DNA of 42,281 nt. Origin: Helochares maculicollis. Lineage: Eukaryota > Arthropoda > Insecta > Coleoptera > Hydrophilidae. The position numbers and the translations under genes were made by a program. This document shows, in pieces, positions 23,601 to 35,879 of this stretch (within the stretch, counting starts at the first letter, position 1; each line of letters begins with the position of its first letter). Below the pieces are notes generated by a model that saw only the letters and a program-made list of their open reading frames with translations, did not search any database and was not told where the DNA came from. Location: assembly GCA_033557835.1 (NCBI GenBank), contig JAWQRO010000344.1, positions 1-42,281 of the forward strand, read 5' to 3'.

Positions 23601-26535
23601 AAACCACAACTACAATCATTTGTTCCAACTATCGGCTAAGATACAGTTTTCTATCCTCAAGAGTGTTCAATTTGATACCAACTAGAAAAAGTACATTTCA
23701 TATTTATGAACTGATCTTACAACAAGATAGTTAATAGCAAACAGCCCTAAACAAGCAAATTCCAGCTCATCTCAAATGATGCTTGAATGGTTTAATAAAG
23801 GAATAATTTCCGGGCTACGTTGAAATTAACGGTTAATTGCCTGGAACAATAATGAGAACATTGGCAGCATACCTGATATTGTAAACACTTATCCAGGAGT
23901 ATCAGAGAGTAGGTGAACGTATGCAAATTCAATCTCAACGGCAAAGAGAGAAGTGAGGACGTCAGATGGGCTTGCGAACTAACGTTTGAGTGGAATGCTG
24001 ACAAGTTTGCTCCATCTTAACAACTTGTTTGCGGTTCTGTGTCTAATTGGGTGAAATGGTTCTTGTGAAGGATCGCTATCTCCTCAACCAACACCGCCTT
24101 CACGGTAGCCGTAAGATGTCGATTCCTTCTTGTAAAATTTAAGTCCCTGGATTTACCTTCTGCGCTGACGCTTTTACTTTTAAGTGTTTTGATTGCCCGG
24201 AAACTTCAACCTGTGACTTGGCTAACGCAACTAAGAGCGGAGCGAGCCATTCAAATAAATTTTGTCTTTAAAATCGAAAACGCAAGTAATTTATTTTTTT
24301 CGTGTCAGATAAAGCTGCCCGCACTAATATTTGTGCTCTTTTCAAGGTGGATACCAAATGTCAACGCAAAGTGATATATAGGAAACTTTACGTATAACAA
24401 GAAAGGTTTCCGTGTACGAACTTAAAAGTATTAGACAAAAGCCGAAATTCCTTCTTTTTAAATTACGAATAAGTCATGGAAATCTAATAAATGTTCCATT
24501 AGTATCAAGGAACATAAGATAGCGGTATAAAAACTGAGGCCAAATATTTTATAATTGCTAAGCATTTACTCAACAAAATTAAATAAGGGTGCCTTTAACC
24601 TGATTAAAATTATGGGTGTCGCAAAATAAAACTACATTTGAAGCAAAATTGAATAAACTGCTCGCTAATTCAAATTTATTTTGTTGAAGACAGTTATTTT
24701 TTACACAAAAATAAAAAGTATTTATCCCAATATTATAGATGAAATGATATCAACTAATATATAAATACGCAGCTGATGTAGATAGCTCTTCTTTAAAAAT
24801 GTAGACTTCACAAAATTCCCGACAAAAAAGAAATGACCATAAATGAAGTTAATTATACATGAGACACATAAGTTTCCGCATCAAAACATAAATGTTAGAC
24901 ATAGTTTTGTTGTTTACTCCATATCTATTTTTCAAATCATGTCTATTCATTTCCATGAAATGTAAGCGAAAAATGTAACTGTATGACCTTATAATCTCCT
25001 GAACTCAATTCATCTTGATATTATATCCAGAGACCAACCCAATACCTAAATTATACCCACAATAAGCTTCTAAATCAGCCCTGAAATCAGCTCTATTCAA
25101 ATCCCCTTACGCATAGAGAGTAATTACACGTACAATATTAACAGGCGCGTGTATATCTAATCTTAATTATTATAGTAATAACAAAGATGGACTAGTTGAG
25201 GACATGTATTGCCTAGACTAATATGGGTACTTTGGGTAAATACTGATTTAGTTGCATTCTATCAAAGGGTTTGCACACATAGGTACCTATATTAAACAGG
25301 ACACGTATATGAATATATATGAATGTAGTTTAGACATTCCTCGTTGCAAGATAAATAGAATCGGATATTAGTATAATGACCTAACGTTTCAATACAGAGG
25401 AAGACAAAAGATGGCAAATTAAGAATATGAAATGCAAAGGATGAAAGTGTCTATTCTGCCACTCTGGAATGAAGCAAAATGCTTACTGGAATCCTCACAG
25501 CGTATTTAGGTAACAATGGTCACGTTTCTATGTTTAGAACAAAATTGCGAGCAGAGCACGGGAAAATGAGTAAGCAAACAATCCAACCAACGTATTGCCA
25601 TGGCTTGTACTTATAACAACATGGGGGTTCTCCTACATGTTTACTCAATTCTGAAAATGTTATGCTATATTTCCACAACGCTCTATGTTGGATATTTTAC
25701 GTGTTAATAGTATTTAGCTACCACGATTTGAATACCAATCCGGTGTTGCTATTGAGCAAACTATTACCATTGCTTTTTTTACCTAATCTCAATTTACTAA
25801 ATTGCTTGTATGCATCAACAGCTTTAAAAGTTTTTGATATCTCTATAAATTTACTATAAAAATAGATTCCAATCGTAGAAAAACTAAATCGATCAAACCG
25901 AAACGAAAAACTGCTGAGTTAAATTACATCAAATTGATAGCAAGATTATATTTTAAAAATTGAAGCTAAGCAAAAGGATTTCATATATTTTATAATTTAT
26001 AGCATCGTAAATCTTTTAAAAATATTGCTCGCGGACTAGATAGACGATTCTATATGGCTTCTCTGAACTAGAGGGATTGTGATCATCATTTATTATAAAA
26101 TTACACTGAAAAATTATCATTTAAAATATTGAACGTGCTCTCGTAAACTTCTAAACATTGTTTGCTGTGTATCATAGCTATTAATAATCCCGTAACTTTT
26201 TGTCATAAATTCACCGAGGAAATCGAGGAAGTGGAGAAATTTATCGAAAAGCCAAAGAGATGTACGTAACAAATTGGTTATCTGTCCCATCTTGTACTTG
26301 AAAAGCAGTTACGTATTATAGTTTTAAATATTCATCAATTTGAATAATTGACAGGGCGTTTATGGAGCAGCAGGAGCTTGTATATATACATTATCCTGTA
26401 TGTAACTGCATCATACACATATTATGAATTAATAAACGTCAACTAGTCGTCGCTGGCGAACATAAAGGAATTATTAATGGAGTAGAACTTTTATCATCGT
26501 CAAGTTTAATGCTTGGACGTTTGAAATAAATTAGG
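17641..26535. other. Long AT-rich gene-free stretch
   Basis: No gene, RNA or clear mobile element was recognised over almost 9 kb. Three weak items deserve mention. At 18209-18450 (+) an 80-codon open frame contains KDVERRNKMIETIQRATAKF, faintly like the 'IQRRATK' thumb of LINE reverse transcriptases. At 18999-19184 (+) a 61-codon frame ends in a charged stretch (EVQKELRRQGHVPFEVFLRD) of unknown origin. At 22.6-23.1 kb the plus strand is T-rich, with a minus-strand frame beginning SDFNVNCTEYKTN that I cannot place. Patches at 17.9-18.3 and 24.0-24.4 kb are less AT-rich. Confidence 0.5.
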
Positions 26536-26539
26536 GCCT

Positions 26540-26720
26540 CACTTAAGGGCATCTGACGGCCTCCAGGACCAGACCGCGGCTAGATTAGCGGCCCGGGATA
26601 TTCCCGAGTTGACCGTCGTTTCCCATCGAGTTCGAGGTTTTGCTGGCTGTGTAAATACGTGAGTTTACGACCGTCGTCGGGCCTCGGTCGGCGCCGCGTC
26701 ACTCTTGTACTAGCTGAAGA
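26540..26720. promoter_or_regulatory. CpG-dense island, possible promoter or exon
   Basis: About 180 bp carry roughly two dozen CpG dinucleotides in otherwise AT-rich DNA. The block contains the inverted repeat CGGGA-TAT-TCCCG (26594-26606), a 6-bp hairpin CGACCG/CGGTCG (26668-26673 and 26685-26690), and two copies of GACCGTCGT. A plus-strand piece, 26548-26658, is open in one frame (it includes LQDQTAARLAARDIPELTVV) and ends at a strong donor look-alike, AATAC then GTGAGT. High GC continues beyond that donor, which fits a regulatory island better than an exon. The strand and role are undecided. Confidence 0.4.
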
Positions 26721-29700
26721 CGAAGTTCAAGGCAAATTTTGGGGTTTCTCAAATAGACTCAAATGGAAAGTTTACTCTGTTCAGTTATCTTAATCCTAGT
26801 AAGTTTCCTTATCTACATATGTTAAGCTAGCACAAGAAATAAACATTTGCAGAAAATTGTAATCTACAGTCTTTAAAATAAATATTAAACATCCTATTTA
26901 TAAAATGGACATTACAATTTTGTAATATGTTAAGTATGTTTAATAATTTGTGTCTCATTTTAACTGTTCGTTTAAATGTTGCTTTACAAAAGAGCGAATC
27001 ATTTAACATCACGTGTGAGGAGCTCAACTTGAAACCAAATCGTAATATCATTTTTGCCAAATGGAGTGAAATCGCATTAAAATTTATATCTGCGCTTGCG
27101 CTACAAATTAAATTAAAACATAATATTTGTAAGGTATGCATATTCTAAAATTTAAAAAATCGTTCTCACAAATCTATCTATCTAAATATTTATGAAATAC
27201 AGTGCGTTGGCTGGTAGATTGGATTACCTGATTGACACATTGTTTTCAAGATGTAGGCAATGAATAAGGAATGACTTTTGATATGTCCTTTTCGAAAAGG
27301 ATGAAAACGAAGGTAGTTTTTTTGGTGTTTTTATGTTAAAATATGAAGGTACTACAACTCTAGAAATTAAAGCTTTCTAGCTAGACAAACACATATTTGT
27401 CCATTGATGCTACAGATGGGAAAATTGTAGCTGAGGCTTACAAAATCGAGATAGCCAAAATAGAAATGACTGTATCTTCTTTTACTTATATTAAAATTGC
27501 ACCTTGCAAAGTTTTGAAACTTTATTTTTAAAAACGTGGCGGGATGGCTGATAAAAATTAAAGAGATAGTTAGGAGTTCTAATAAACTTTTCCACGTCCG
27601 TTTTTTCGTCATCATTTTTTTAATATAGAATATTAACTCTTTACATCTATATAAAAATGAATAGAATTTGTTGCGTACTAGACAAATTTTTACTTTGATT
27701 CTCATATTCAAAATGATCTACATAATTGTCAAGTGAAGACATATCAGCTCATTTAATGGTATACACTTTAGCAAAAATATATGTGGATACTTTTAGTTTT
27801 TATTTATAAGCCATACTTTTGATATATTCTAAAATCGATCAATAGAGCTACATCATTATGCCCTCTAGACAAAATAAAATTTATGTTGTGGAGGTAATTA
27901 TTTAACATAAAACTATAAAATGTTAAACTTTGAAAATAAACCACTATTTATTTCACTTTAAAAAATAAAACAATATAAAATGTGTTGTTTTGTCTGACCA
28001 TTTGGTTTTTACTAAGACTGGTAAATAATTGATATTTTTACAAGGCTTCACAATGTATTTTTCATACAAAACATTTTATTATTGTTTTGACGAATTCACA
28101 AATGGACTTTAGGTAGGCCTAGTTTGTTTGTATCTGCTTAGCATGCTTCTCAATTTTATCTCTCTACAAAGTCTACAGCCGGTATTATAAAATACTCATC
28201 TACTTGTTTTGTGCCTGCAAACTTTATGCGGATTTATGCAAATTGATAACACCCACACGATGTACTGTTTTGTTTAATGTTTCCCAGAGTGTTATAACAA
28301 ACACGTATTTGTTATTCAAAAATATCACATATTTGTATTGGGCTGGTATAATTGTAAAACTAGCAGATATTCAAAACCACAGGGTGGAAGCAGAATATAT
28401 GCAGTAATACATAGAAAAATATCATTATATCAAATAGGCAGCACTAGTAATATTCATGCCACTTATTATAAAATTAATAGAACCAAGAAAATTAATTTGT
28501 CGGCGGTATACAGATTCAATTATTTGGTCCCCTTTTGAAAATAGGTTTATTCAAATTTATTGTGCAGCAGAAATTTACAAAATAATTTATTTTCATGTTT
28601 ATTGAAATATTTTTGATATACAAAGTAATAAATATACTGTGAAAAAAGTTCAATGAGAATGCTACTACAATTGCATTCGTAAAAATAATGGTTGCTCTTT
28701 TCCGGAAAAATGTTTTTGATCCATCAACAAACATTTTGAACTGTACCAGGAAATCATACAAACACACTCCGCAAATTCAAAATATTTTATATATCAGCAA
28801 TTTTGCAAAATGTGATTTAAAAATACTGAACTCAATTTTCTACGTCAACAAATTGTTCCTTCATAGAGAATATGTTTTCCTTTTATCTCGGATATGTAGG
28901 TTTATTATTTAAATCTTAATTAACTTGTTAATTGGATATGGTAAATTTTAAAACAAGGGTGCACAACTAGCTCTATATAGCGCTCAGTATCCTTTCGCTA
29001 TTTTCTTTGCAACAGGATATACAAGCACCTAGTGCATTTTTTTATTCGCATTATCTTTGCATTTTGCAAATCTTTCGGCGCTTATTTTATTTTTAGGTGC
29101 GTTTATTTTTTAACATTGTCAGGCCTTAATAAAAACCATATAAGTAAAATGTAGGTGAAGATAGTGGATATTATATTTCGCCAATTACACTCTTACAAGT
29201 ATTAATCCATTAAAATGTTTATGTATTTGGATTATATAAGAATATTATGTGATCATTTTATGAAGTAGTAATAGCACTTCCCAATAAACATGGGGAACTT
29301 TTATTTGTACTGATTGCTTATATCTAATATAGCCTTTTTATTTACTAGAATTAATCTTGCTGGAAATAAAATAAAACCAATCTCTTTGTAAAAATATCAC
29401 AACTTACCGTTTGAAATTAATTTTCCGTTCCATCAACAATCTGCAACAAAATTTACTATGAAATATGTGTTATACATGTTCATATTCTGTATGAAACATG
29501 GTTCCCGGAGGGTTTGAAAAATGTTTCACTGAAAGTTCCGGTTTTTAGGAACTGTGAGCCCATTTAGACTATTTTTGTAAAGCTTTCGGAATGTATATAT
29601 AAACGTAGCGTGCAAACCCTGTGATTATGTGTAATCAAAAATAGTGAACATAATAAAATCAAATTAAGCTACCTACAATCATTTAACGGCAAATTTATTG

Positions 29701-30265
29701 TTTGCTGCACGAGAAAAAAATTTACAAAAAAAGGAAATTTAAAATATCAGCTACAAGAAATCTTCTCCAGCCATTAGAAAACACAAACTTTCAACTTTTT
29801 TAATGAATAAAGCATACAAAGTAAACTTTCCAGTAAAATCTTCAGAATAAATAAACAAAAATAAGATAGTTCTAGAACATAATTTTAAATAAAAAGGACC
29901 GCATTTTTAGCATTGCAATATTTTCTTAAGCTAAAATCGGGGAGGGATTTAATTTTAAACATTTATAAAAAATAACATATCCAATAAAATTCCAATATTC
30001 TCATGATATAATTTGAGCTGTTATTTACTTCACAGCAAATTTTGTAATGTTAATGTAAGCGACCTCTTCCTTTATGAAATTCTCTTAAAATTGAGAGAAC
30101 AACGATAAAAATCTTCTTTATAGTATGTGAAGAAAGAACATTTCGAAGAATAAGCAAATAAAATACAAATACAAGCTACAAAAACTGTTTGAGCCAGGAA
30201 GTCTTGTAATAACTTTAAAACTTTCAGCCAATATAAACGTCCGATATCGTTTATGTAAACCAAAA
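26721..30265. other. AT-rich gene-free stretch
   Basis: Open frames of 66-114 codons on both strands are AT-driven and resemble no family. The one notable item is a possible 33-bp micro-exon on the minus strand at 29408-29440, described under findings. No repeat or RNA gene was recognised. Confidence 0.5.
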
Positions 30266-30269
30266 AAAA

Positions 30270-30521
30270 TCACCTCTCTTGTACTGCGCCCATTTTACAT
30301 ACTGCTTCTCCAATTCGAACGGAAGTAATCGATTGATTTACATCCGTGAAATAAAATGAAGGACGGGACTCAATTCCCAAATCTAATTCGTAGCTGTTAT
30401 TCACAGATATGGGCAAATAAATTCCTAGGAATGGGGTGCCTGATCGTTCGCCTCCCCACATAATGCGGGTCGTAAACGCACGCCGTTTATTGTGCACATC
30501 GATGTTACATTTTGCATACAT
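30270..30521 (-). CDS. Unrecognised 83-codon open frame, exon-like
   Basis: The minus-strand frame begins at ATG 30521 and ends at TGA just inside 30270; the frame itself is open a further 15 codons or so upstream. The peptide includes RRAFTTRIMWGGERSGTPFL and ESRPSFYFTDVNQSITSVRI. It has a balanced amino-acid mix, unlike the lysine-, asparagine- and phenylalanine-heavy random frames around it, and the DNA is less AT-rich. It has no membrane segment or signal peptide and I recognise no domain. It could be a small gene, an exon, a pseudogene fragment, or a chance opening in a GC-richer patch. Confidence 0.18.
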   Translation of the reverse strand: MYAKCNIDVHNKRRAFTTRIMWGGERSGTPFLGIYLPISVNNSYELDLGIESRPSFYFTDVNQSITSVRIGEAVCKMGAVQER

Positions 30522-30989
30522 GGCTTTCGCTCTGACGGAATAAAAACTGTTAAGCTTTCAGCTTGCCTACATGCCTACCAAACGCGACGTGCTCCTCTCT
30601 CATTAGGGGTCCTGCGGAAACAGATCCCATAAATTGGCTCGTTTAATTTAGACTGTTTTAACTCATTTGGGGACCGGCTTCCAATGTAGATTTGCTGGAT
30701 CGCATTACGATTTGCTTCTAGTTTCCAAAATTACACGAAACAATTTCAGTTTGTTGGAAGCATTAAAGAAGTGGGAACATTACTTGATCGGATGAAAACT
30801 CTCTCGAAACGCATAGAAATACCCCATGAATATTCCAATAAATTCATAGGGCATTATAATTTTAATCAAAAAAATCTTCCACAAGAAAGCTGTTTTATAA
30901 GCTCAGAATCGCCTCCCTTATCAGCTCTCCCCATCTCTCTGTCTAAAATACTTTATGAGCAATCTCTTTCTTAGTTTCATTTCCTGCAG

Positions 30990-31098
30990 CGCCAGGATGC
31001 TCGTATCCGCCTCCCCTCATCCTTCGGCAACCACAGGACCTCCCCGTAGATGTCGCTGTCCACCACAGGCGTCTATGAATAATACCAACTTAGATAAG
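30990..31098. other. Exon-like GC-rich block, strand ambiguous
   Basis: A sharply bounded GC-rich block follows a textbook plus-strand 3' splice site (long pyrimidine tract, then CTGCAG ending at 30989). One plus frame is open across all 36 codons to a moderate donor (AAG then GTATCT at 31099). The minus strand is at least as coding-like: about 31 codons that include VVDSDIYGEVLWLPKDEGRR, with nearly all third positions G or C, between an AG at about 31076 and a TGA just past the block. The frames cannot both be real. Third-position bias favours the minus strand; splice-site quality favours the plus. The protein family is unknown. Confidence 0.3.
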
Positions 31099-31104
31099 GT
31101 ATCT

Positions 31105-32775
31105 CCATAAATTCATTTTTATTGGTGATCAATTATATCAGATATTTTGCATATAAATTCATGTTACGGTCCTTTGTCTGAATCTGAAAGGTTTATTGCC
31201 AGGATCTCGTAATAAAAGGTGGTTTAGCGTCTTTCCGAACGTCCGAGGTTTTCCCAACTTTACAGCTTTGATCTTTTTGTTCATGTTTAATGAGGTCGAG
31301 ACTGAAGGGTACAGATTTATAGTGCCAGTCGAACTGAATGATTTTGTTTTACGGCTATCCACTTCGATAAAATTTCATGATGGATGCTAGCCTCCAGCTT
31401 AAGACAGCTATAACATCAGACCTGGCTCTATTCGGTTGCTTTTAAAACACTACCTGGATTTTTATTGGCTAAAATAGCCAGGTACGGGTTTCAATTCGAA
31501 TAGTTTTGCATGTCTACCGGAAACTACTGATAAACAGTCTGATTGCAAAGCATACATAAGTGTATAACAGTACATGGGGGAATAAGTTTCTCAATCAGAA
31601 CAACTACCATATAAAAACAACTACTATAAAACTGAGTTTATGTCTCAACTTCGTGTAAGCTCCAGTGCACAATTTTCCTCCGAAGTAATTCGGTCTAACG
31701 TAGTAAATTGAGTGAATGGGGAGAAGGATATGATTCAGATAGCAACTGTCATCCGCAGGAATATTGGCGGCCACAAGTTACATTAATTATAATAATTCAA
31801 CCGTATTGAGGCATTAGTTTCGGTCACATAGTATATTAGCTGCACTAATTAAGGCTTAGAGTTTTTGAGGTGAAATATTATGAGGTTGTTGTGAATCGGT
31901 TGTCTATTTTGTCATATTTGATATTCTAATTTAGCAATTTTCAATTTATAAGCTAAGCACCTGTTTTTCAAGTACTAGTAAAATTGTTTATTTATTAAAT
32001 TCTCTATTGTAAAAAAGTAACTATTTACTTATTGAGCTTTGCCGACAAAAATATTATCTGATTTTCAGTAGAAGAATTAATATACAAAATTGTCTTACAT
32101 CATCGTACATAATTGAAATCCAGCGAAGAATCGCAGAAATCGTAATCCATACTTTAACAGAGCTAACAATACCAATTTTACTTTGATCGTGCAACTCGAG
32201 CAAAAATCGACTCAGTTGTTAAAATTAGCAGGAAACATTTGAATAATCGTTGCTTTGATTTATATTAAGTTATTGAAATTTACTTCGGTGTGTTTATACA
32301 GCCAGAAAGAAAATACATTCTGGAAAAATAAAATTATAAATAGACCAAAAATCAGCTGTATTGAACAGTAATAATTGTATCAAATTACTCGTTCAAATGC
32401 GTTATGAATAATGAGGTGCTACGGATGAGCTAGAAAAATATGCCCTACAAATGAAACAAGCAAACTCCATTTCTATATTTTTAAAAAATTGTTCATCTTG
32501 AAAATACATTTTTTATACGAAAAGATGTCACCGGTTTTATTGTTTACTTTAGGCTCTGGGGAATTTAAATTATGTACAGCGAGGCACATTGTAATTCGAT
32601 ATGAAACAAATGTAGATTAAACACTTTTTTAAGGAGAACAGTTAGTAAAAATTGTTTACATTACATATACAGTATAGAAAAACTTTTAAAACATTTATTG
32701 AAATGATCCTTTAAGCCATAATTTATGTCCTACATCATATTTAATGTAAGAAAAATGGTGTCTCACAGAATAGTT
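31105..32775. other. Gene-free stretch
   Basis: The overlapping open frames at 31159-31390 on both strands are in a moderate-GC patch and resemble no family. A bulged hairpin (TACCTGG at 31451-31457 with CCAGGTA at 31478-31484) follows. From 31.6 to 32.7 kb the DNA is AT-rich with nothing recognised. Confidence 0.5.
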
Positions 32776-32779
32776 CATT

Positions 32780-33690
32780 TCAAGTTAGTTGTATATTTAG
32801 TTATAAACACCTAGACTACACTTAGTCGAATATTGTCACTAATGACTAGCTGAATCCTTAACTTATACTACTATACGACATAAAATTTGTTTGTAGACCA
32901 GTAATTTGTTGTTGGTTATCATTTGTGACCTTTTTCCTATTTGTCATAGCTGTTTTCGTTCTCTTATTTGAAGCTCATAACATTTATCAATATGCTCCTT
33001 TCATTCAGGCCTATAGTTAAGTCTCATTATCAAGTATTTGGCCTCATTTACAAATGATATAGATTTACTTATAAGAGAACTTTTGTATATTTTATAGCCA
33101 GATATTGTTAGTCTTAATATCATTTAATTTTTTTCGCCAATTACGTTTCTATGTGGTTGTATCACTTGAGACTTTTCGAGATTTTGTACAGTTTCATTCA
33201 TGAAGCCTTCTAAGGCTATGCTTTATAAGATTTCAGCTGTGGTATCTGCTAAGGTAGCTAGCAGAGTAGAGCAAATGAAGCGCTCGGCCATTTACGCTAT
33301 CTTTAGGCACCCTAGCTTTTATTCGCTTAGTCTTAAGGAAATAATCTTCAAATGAAATTCTGAAAACTCTTTCACTGGTATAGATTATTAGTATTTCACG
33401 TTATTGGTTTTGCACTTTAACGTTGCTAAAATGAGTATGGTGACCTAAACCGTAGATTTTCCTGTTGCCAGCGAATATGAAGCAAACATTGCTATGACTA
33501 GACAATAAAAACAATATGATTACGACTAGGAAAAACAAAAGTTTCACAGAATTTAGCTAATAAACGATGTTGTTCCTTCTTTTGTGCCACTATACTCAGA
33601 AATGAAAGAAACAACTCTGGTACCTAGCTTCCTTGAGATTCATGTTGAATTTAAAACAGATGTTAACTTAGAAGTGATCTTTTAATCTGT
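32780..33690 (-). mobile_element. Jockey-like LINE remnant, antisense
   Basis: The minus strand preserves, in order: IVAQKKEQHRLLAKF (about 33560-33610); RVFRISFEDYFLKTKRIKA (about 33315-33372); RVPKDSVNGRALHLLYSASY (33253-33313), the counterpart of the AGVPQGSVLGP....LYT box; ADTTAEIL (33226-33249), the catalytic FADDTA box; AKYLIMRLNYRPE, a stop, KEHIDK (32983-33042), the counterpart of KYLG..LDRRLTWK.HI; KLLVYKQILCRIVV (about 32866-32907); and DSASH (32842-32856), the counterpart of GTAS.SN. This is the palm-to-thumb order of insect Jockey-clade reverse transcriptases as I remember them. Frameshifts separate the pieces and stops interrupt them; the endonuclease, gag-like ORF and 3' tail are missing or eroded. 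FADD has become -ADT, so the copy is dead. Confidence 0.85.
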
Positions 33691-35560
33691 GTAACATCAC
33701 CGTTTGACTAGCTTAATATGTTCAATTGGCACAAAATTATAGTCACCATTCATATTTTGTAGCTGAATATTGTGATTCTTTACCTAGTAATATAGTATTG
33801 AGTGTCAAGGCCGCTGAAAAGACAACCAAATTTATTCAGCAATATCAACATTAGTAAATTCCAATGTACCCATCGATCCTTAGGATCATTTATCTACGTC
33901 GAGCAGTCTATACTACTCAAATAAAAATACACATTTACATTTGAATGTTAAAAAAAATGTATGTTCCAGTTATAATTATCAATATATTTTATAGCGACAA
34001 TCTAAACGTTATGTTGTATCAAAACCAGTCAATCAAAAATAATATTTCATGATATATTCAGGATCAATACACTAATTATTAGAAATAAGAAATTTTTTTT
34101 AGTTTCATATGCTGAATGTAACCAATTAATTTATTTCAGATTATAATAATTGGAATAAGATAAATTTTGTAAGACAATAAAGTTTTTAAAAGAATTTTGA
34201 AAAGAACAAAATTCATATGTCTTGACTCAAGTACTACCAAACCATTTGTTACAGAAATGAATAACTGGCATCTTGCAGGACCTTGTCAGTCAAAAGTATT
34301 CCTGATAGAAAGTGTATTAATATTATTGATTCTATTTGAAGCAACTACTTAAAACATTTCTATTACTAATAATATTGCAATGCTTTGCCGTCTGATTTTT
34401 ATGTAAATACTCGTTAACAACTTTTAGACTACTAACATCTATTCTAAAGCACATTTGGAAAACCTGATTCATATTCGTACAGTATAGATATAATATTTTG
34501 ATATAAGAATTCTTAAAGAGTACAATAAATAAAGTCTTAGGCAGGCAACTAATATTTATGTATGATTTACCGTCAAAAGTCGTTCAGGTCCAATTAAATT
34601 GTGTGGCACAGACAAAATTAACCGTTTTCTCATCTTTGAATGTTTTGATTTTTGCATCAAAAACGGATAATCATCACTCAATCATTACTTGAAAACTTTT
34701 TTCAATATACAATATAAATAAAGTTGATATTCTGGTCAACAAATAAACAGCTCTGTCCAAATAAATAATGTCATTAAAAGCGATTTTTAACCACATCTTT
34801 GGCTGTTAACATATTGTCTTTGAGGATGTAATATGTCACACTGTTCTAGGCACGACATTTCCTCCATAAACTAAGACATAGACTAAGCAGAAGATTTCCG
34901 AGCAGCACTAAACAATTACGGAAACTAATTCAATACTGTCTAATGGTACAATAGATTGAAATTTAGTTTTAAGTGTATACCTGTATACATTATAAATTAT
35001 GTTTATTTGCAGATCGATTGGGTAGAATATTTCTAGTTTGTTTCTAGGAGGAAGATTTATGCCTATGCATAAAAGAAGTTTTTACTAAACACAATTAATA
35101 CTGAAAAATAAAAATTAAAGAGTTCACGCAAGGGAATCATTATCAATTGATACCACAACTAAAAATATATTTTAATCCTTATATGGGTATCCAATTGTGT
35201 AGATACGCAATTTCTAAAAATAAAATTAAAGCATTATTAAAGCGAGGAAATTATAAACATTTGCCATTTTCTATTTCAAGCTTTCAAGCAATTTAACTTG
35301 TTTTTCGAAACTATTTACGACCGCGAAGAGTATTTAAAATCTCGTTAGAGTTTTGTGCTCCACGCAACACTATTTTCAGGAGGGCGGAATTTAAATTGAT
35401 AGTAGTTTCGATTGTAATGGGAAATAAAAGGTTAATGCAGGATTTTTGTAGGTATCGATCGTAAAAAATCGGTTTGAAAAAGTAGCGTACTTTTATTTTC
35501 TTATTGTACCCATACAGGATCTCGGTTTTATTTATAGTGGTGATTTCCAAGTGAAAGAGT
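33691..35560. other. AT-rich gene-free stretch
   Basis: The part adjoining 33.7 kb may be eroded upstream sequence of the Jockey-like LINE, but no motif was recognised. The rest has only short AT-driven frames, such as 35311-35550 (minus). Confidence 0.5.
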
Positions 35561-35746
35561 TTGCGTTTGTTTATTTTCGCGCGCGACTAGGGCAGGGGAA
35601 ACCGGGAAACGCTCTTAGCAGTCTAACCCCATCGTTCTTCCTTTTGCTTTTGCACCCTCATCAATAGTCGGGGAGCAGGTGAATTCGTTGACCACAGTAG
35701 GACTGCCCTTTGGGAGAGGCTTGTGAATGAAACTTTAATATTTCAG

Positions 35747-35871
35747 GGCGAGGAAGTTTCTGGTGAGAATTTTTCCAACGAAATTGTATCATTTTTATGT
35801 GTTGGTAGTTGCCGGTGGTGGCATGAGCTATGCTCGCTATTACCGGGGACGTGAATTTCATACCAACTTCG
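35747..35871 (+). CDS. Candidate internal exon, unknown protein
   Basis: A 125-bp piece is bounded by a 3' splice site (TTTAATATTTCAG, ending at 35746) and a strong 5' splice site (TTCG then GTACGT at 35872). One frame is open throughout: 41 codons including ARKFLVRIFPTKLYHFYVLV and then VAGGGMSYARYYRGREFHTN. It has a hydrophobic stretch of about 12 residues followed by a glycine-rich turn and a basic, tyrosine-rich tail. The block is less AT-rich than its flanks. I recognise no family and found no partner exon nearby; a second internal GTGAGA after CTG shows how easily such sites arise by chance. Confidence 0.25.
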
Positions 35872-35879
35872 GTACGTAA

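Noticed and set aside
24045..24130. Short balanced ORF and a 7-bp inverted GTGAAGG/CCTTCAC pair
   Set aside because: The frame is only about 30 codons and the stem is short with a long loop; there is no further support.
28948..28990. AAGGGTGCACAACTAG, resembling a hAT transposon end
   Set aside because: No matching inverted terminus or flanking 8-bp duplication was found.
33243..33335. Minus-strand TGGCCGAGCGC, resembling box A of a tRNA-Ser or tRNA-Leu gene
   Set aside because: No box B or cloverleaf follows at the right distance, and the sequence is explained by the Jockey-like reverse transcriptase remnant.
33200..33355. 51-codon plus-strand open frame starting ATGAAGCC
   Set aside because: It is the shadow of the minus-strand Jockey-like LINE, whose motifs are collinear and recognisable.
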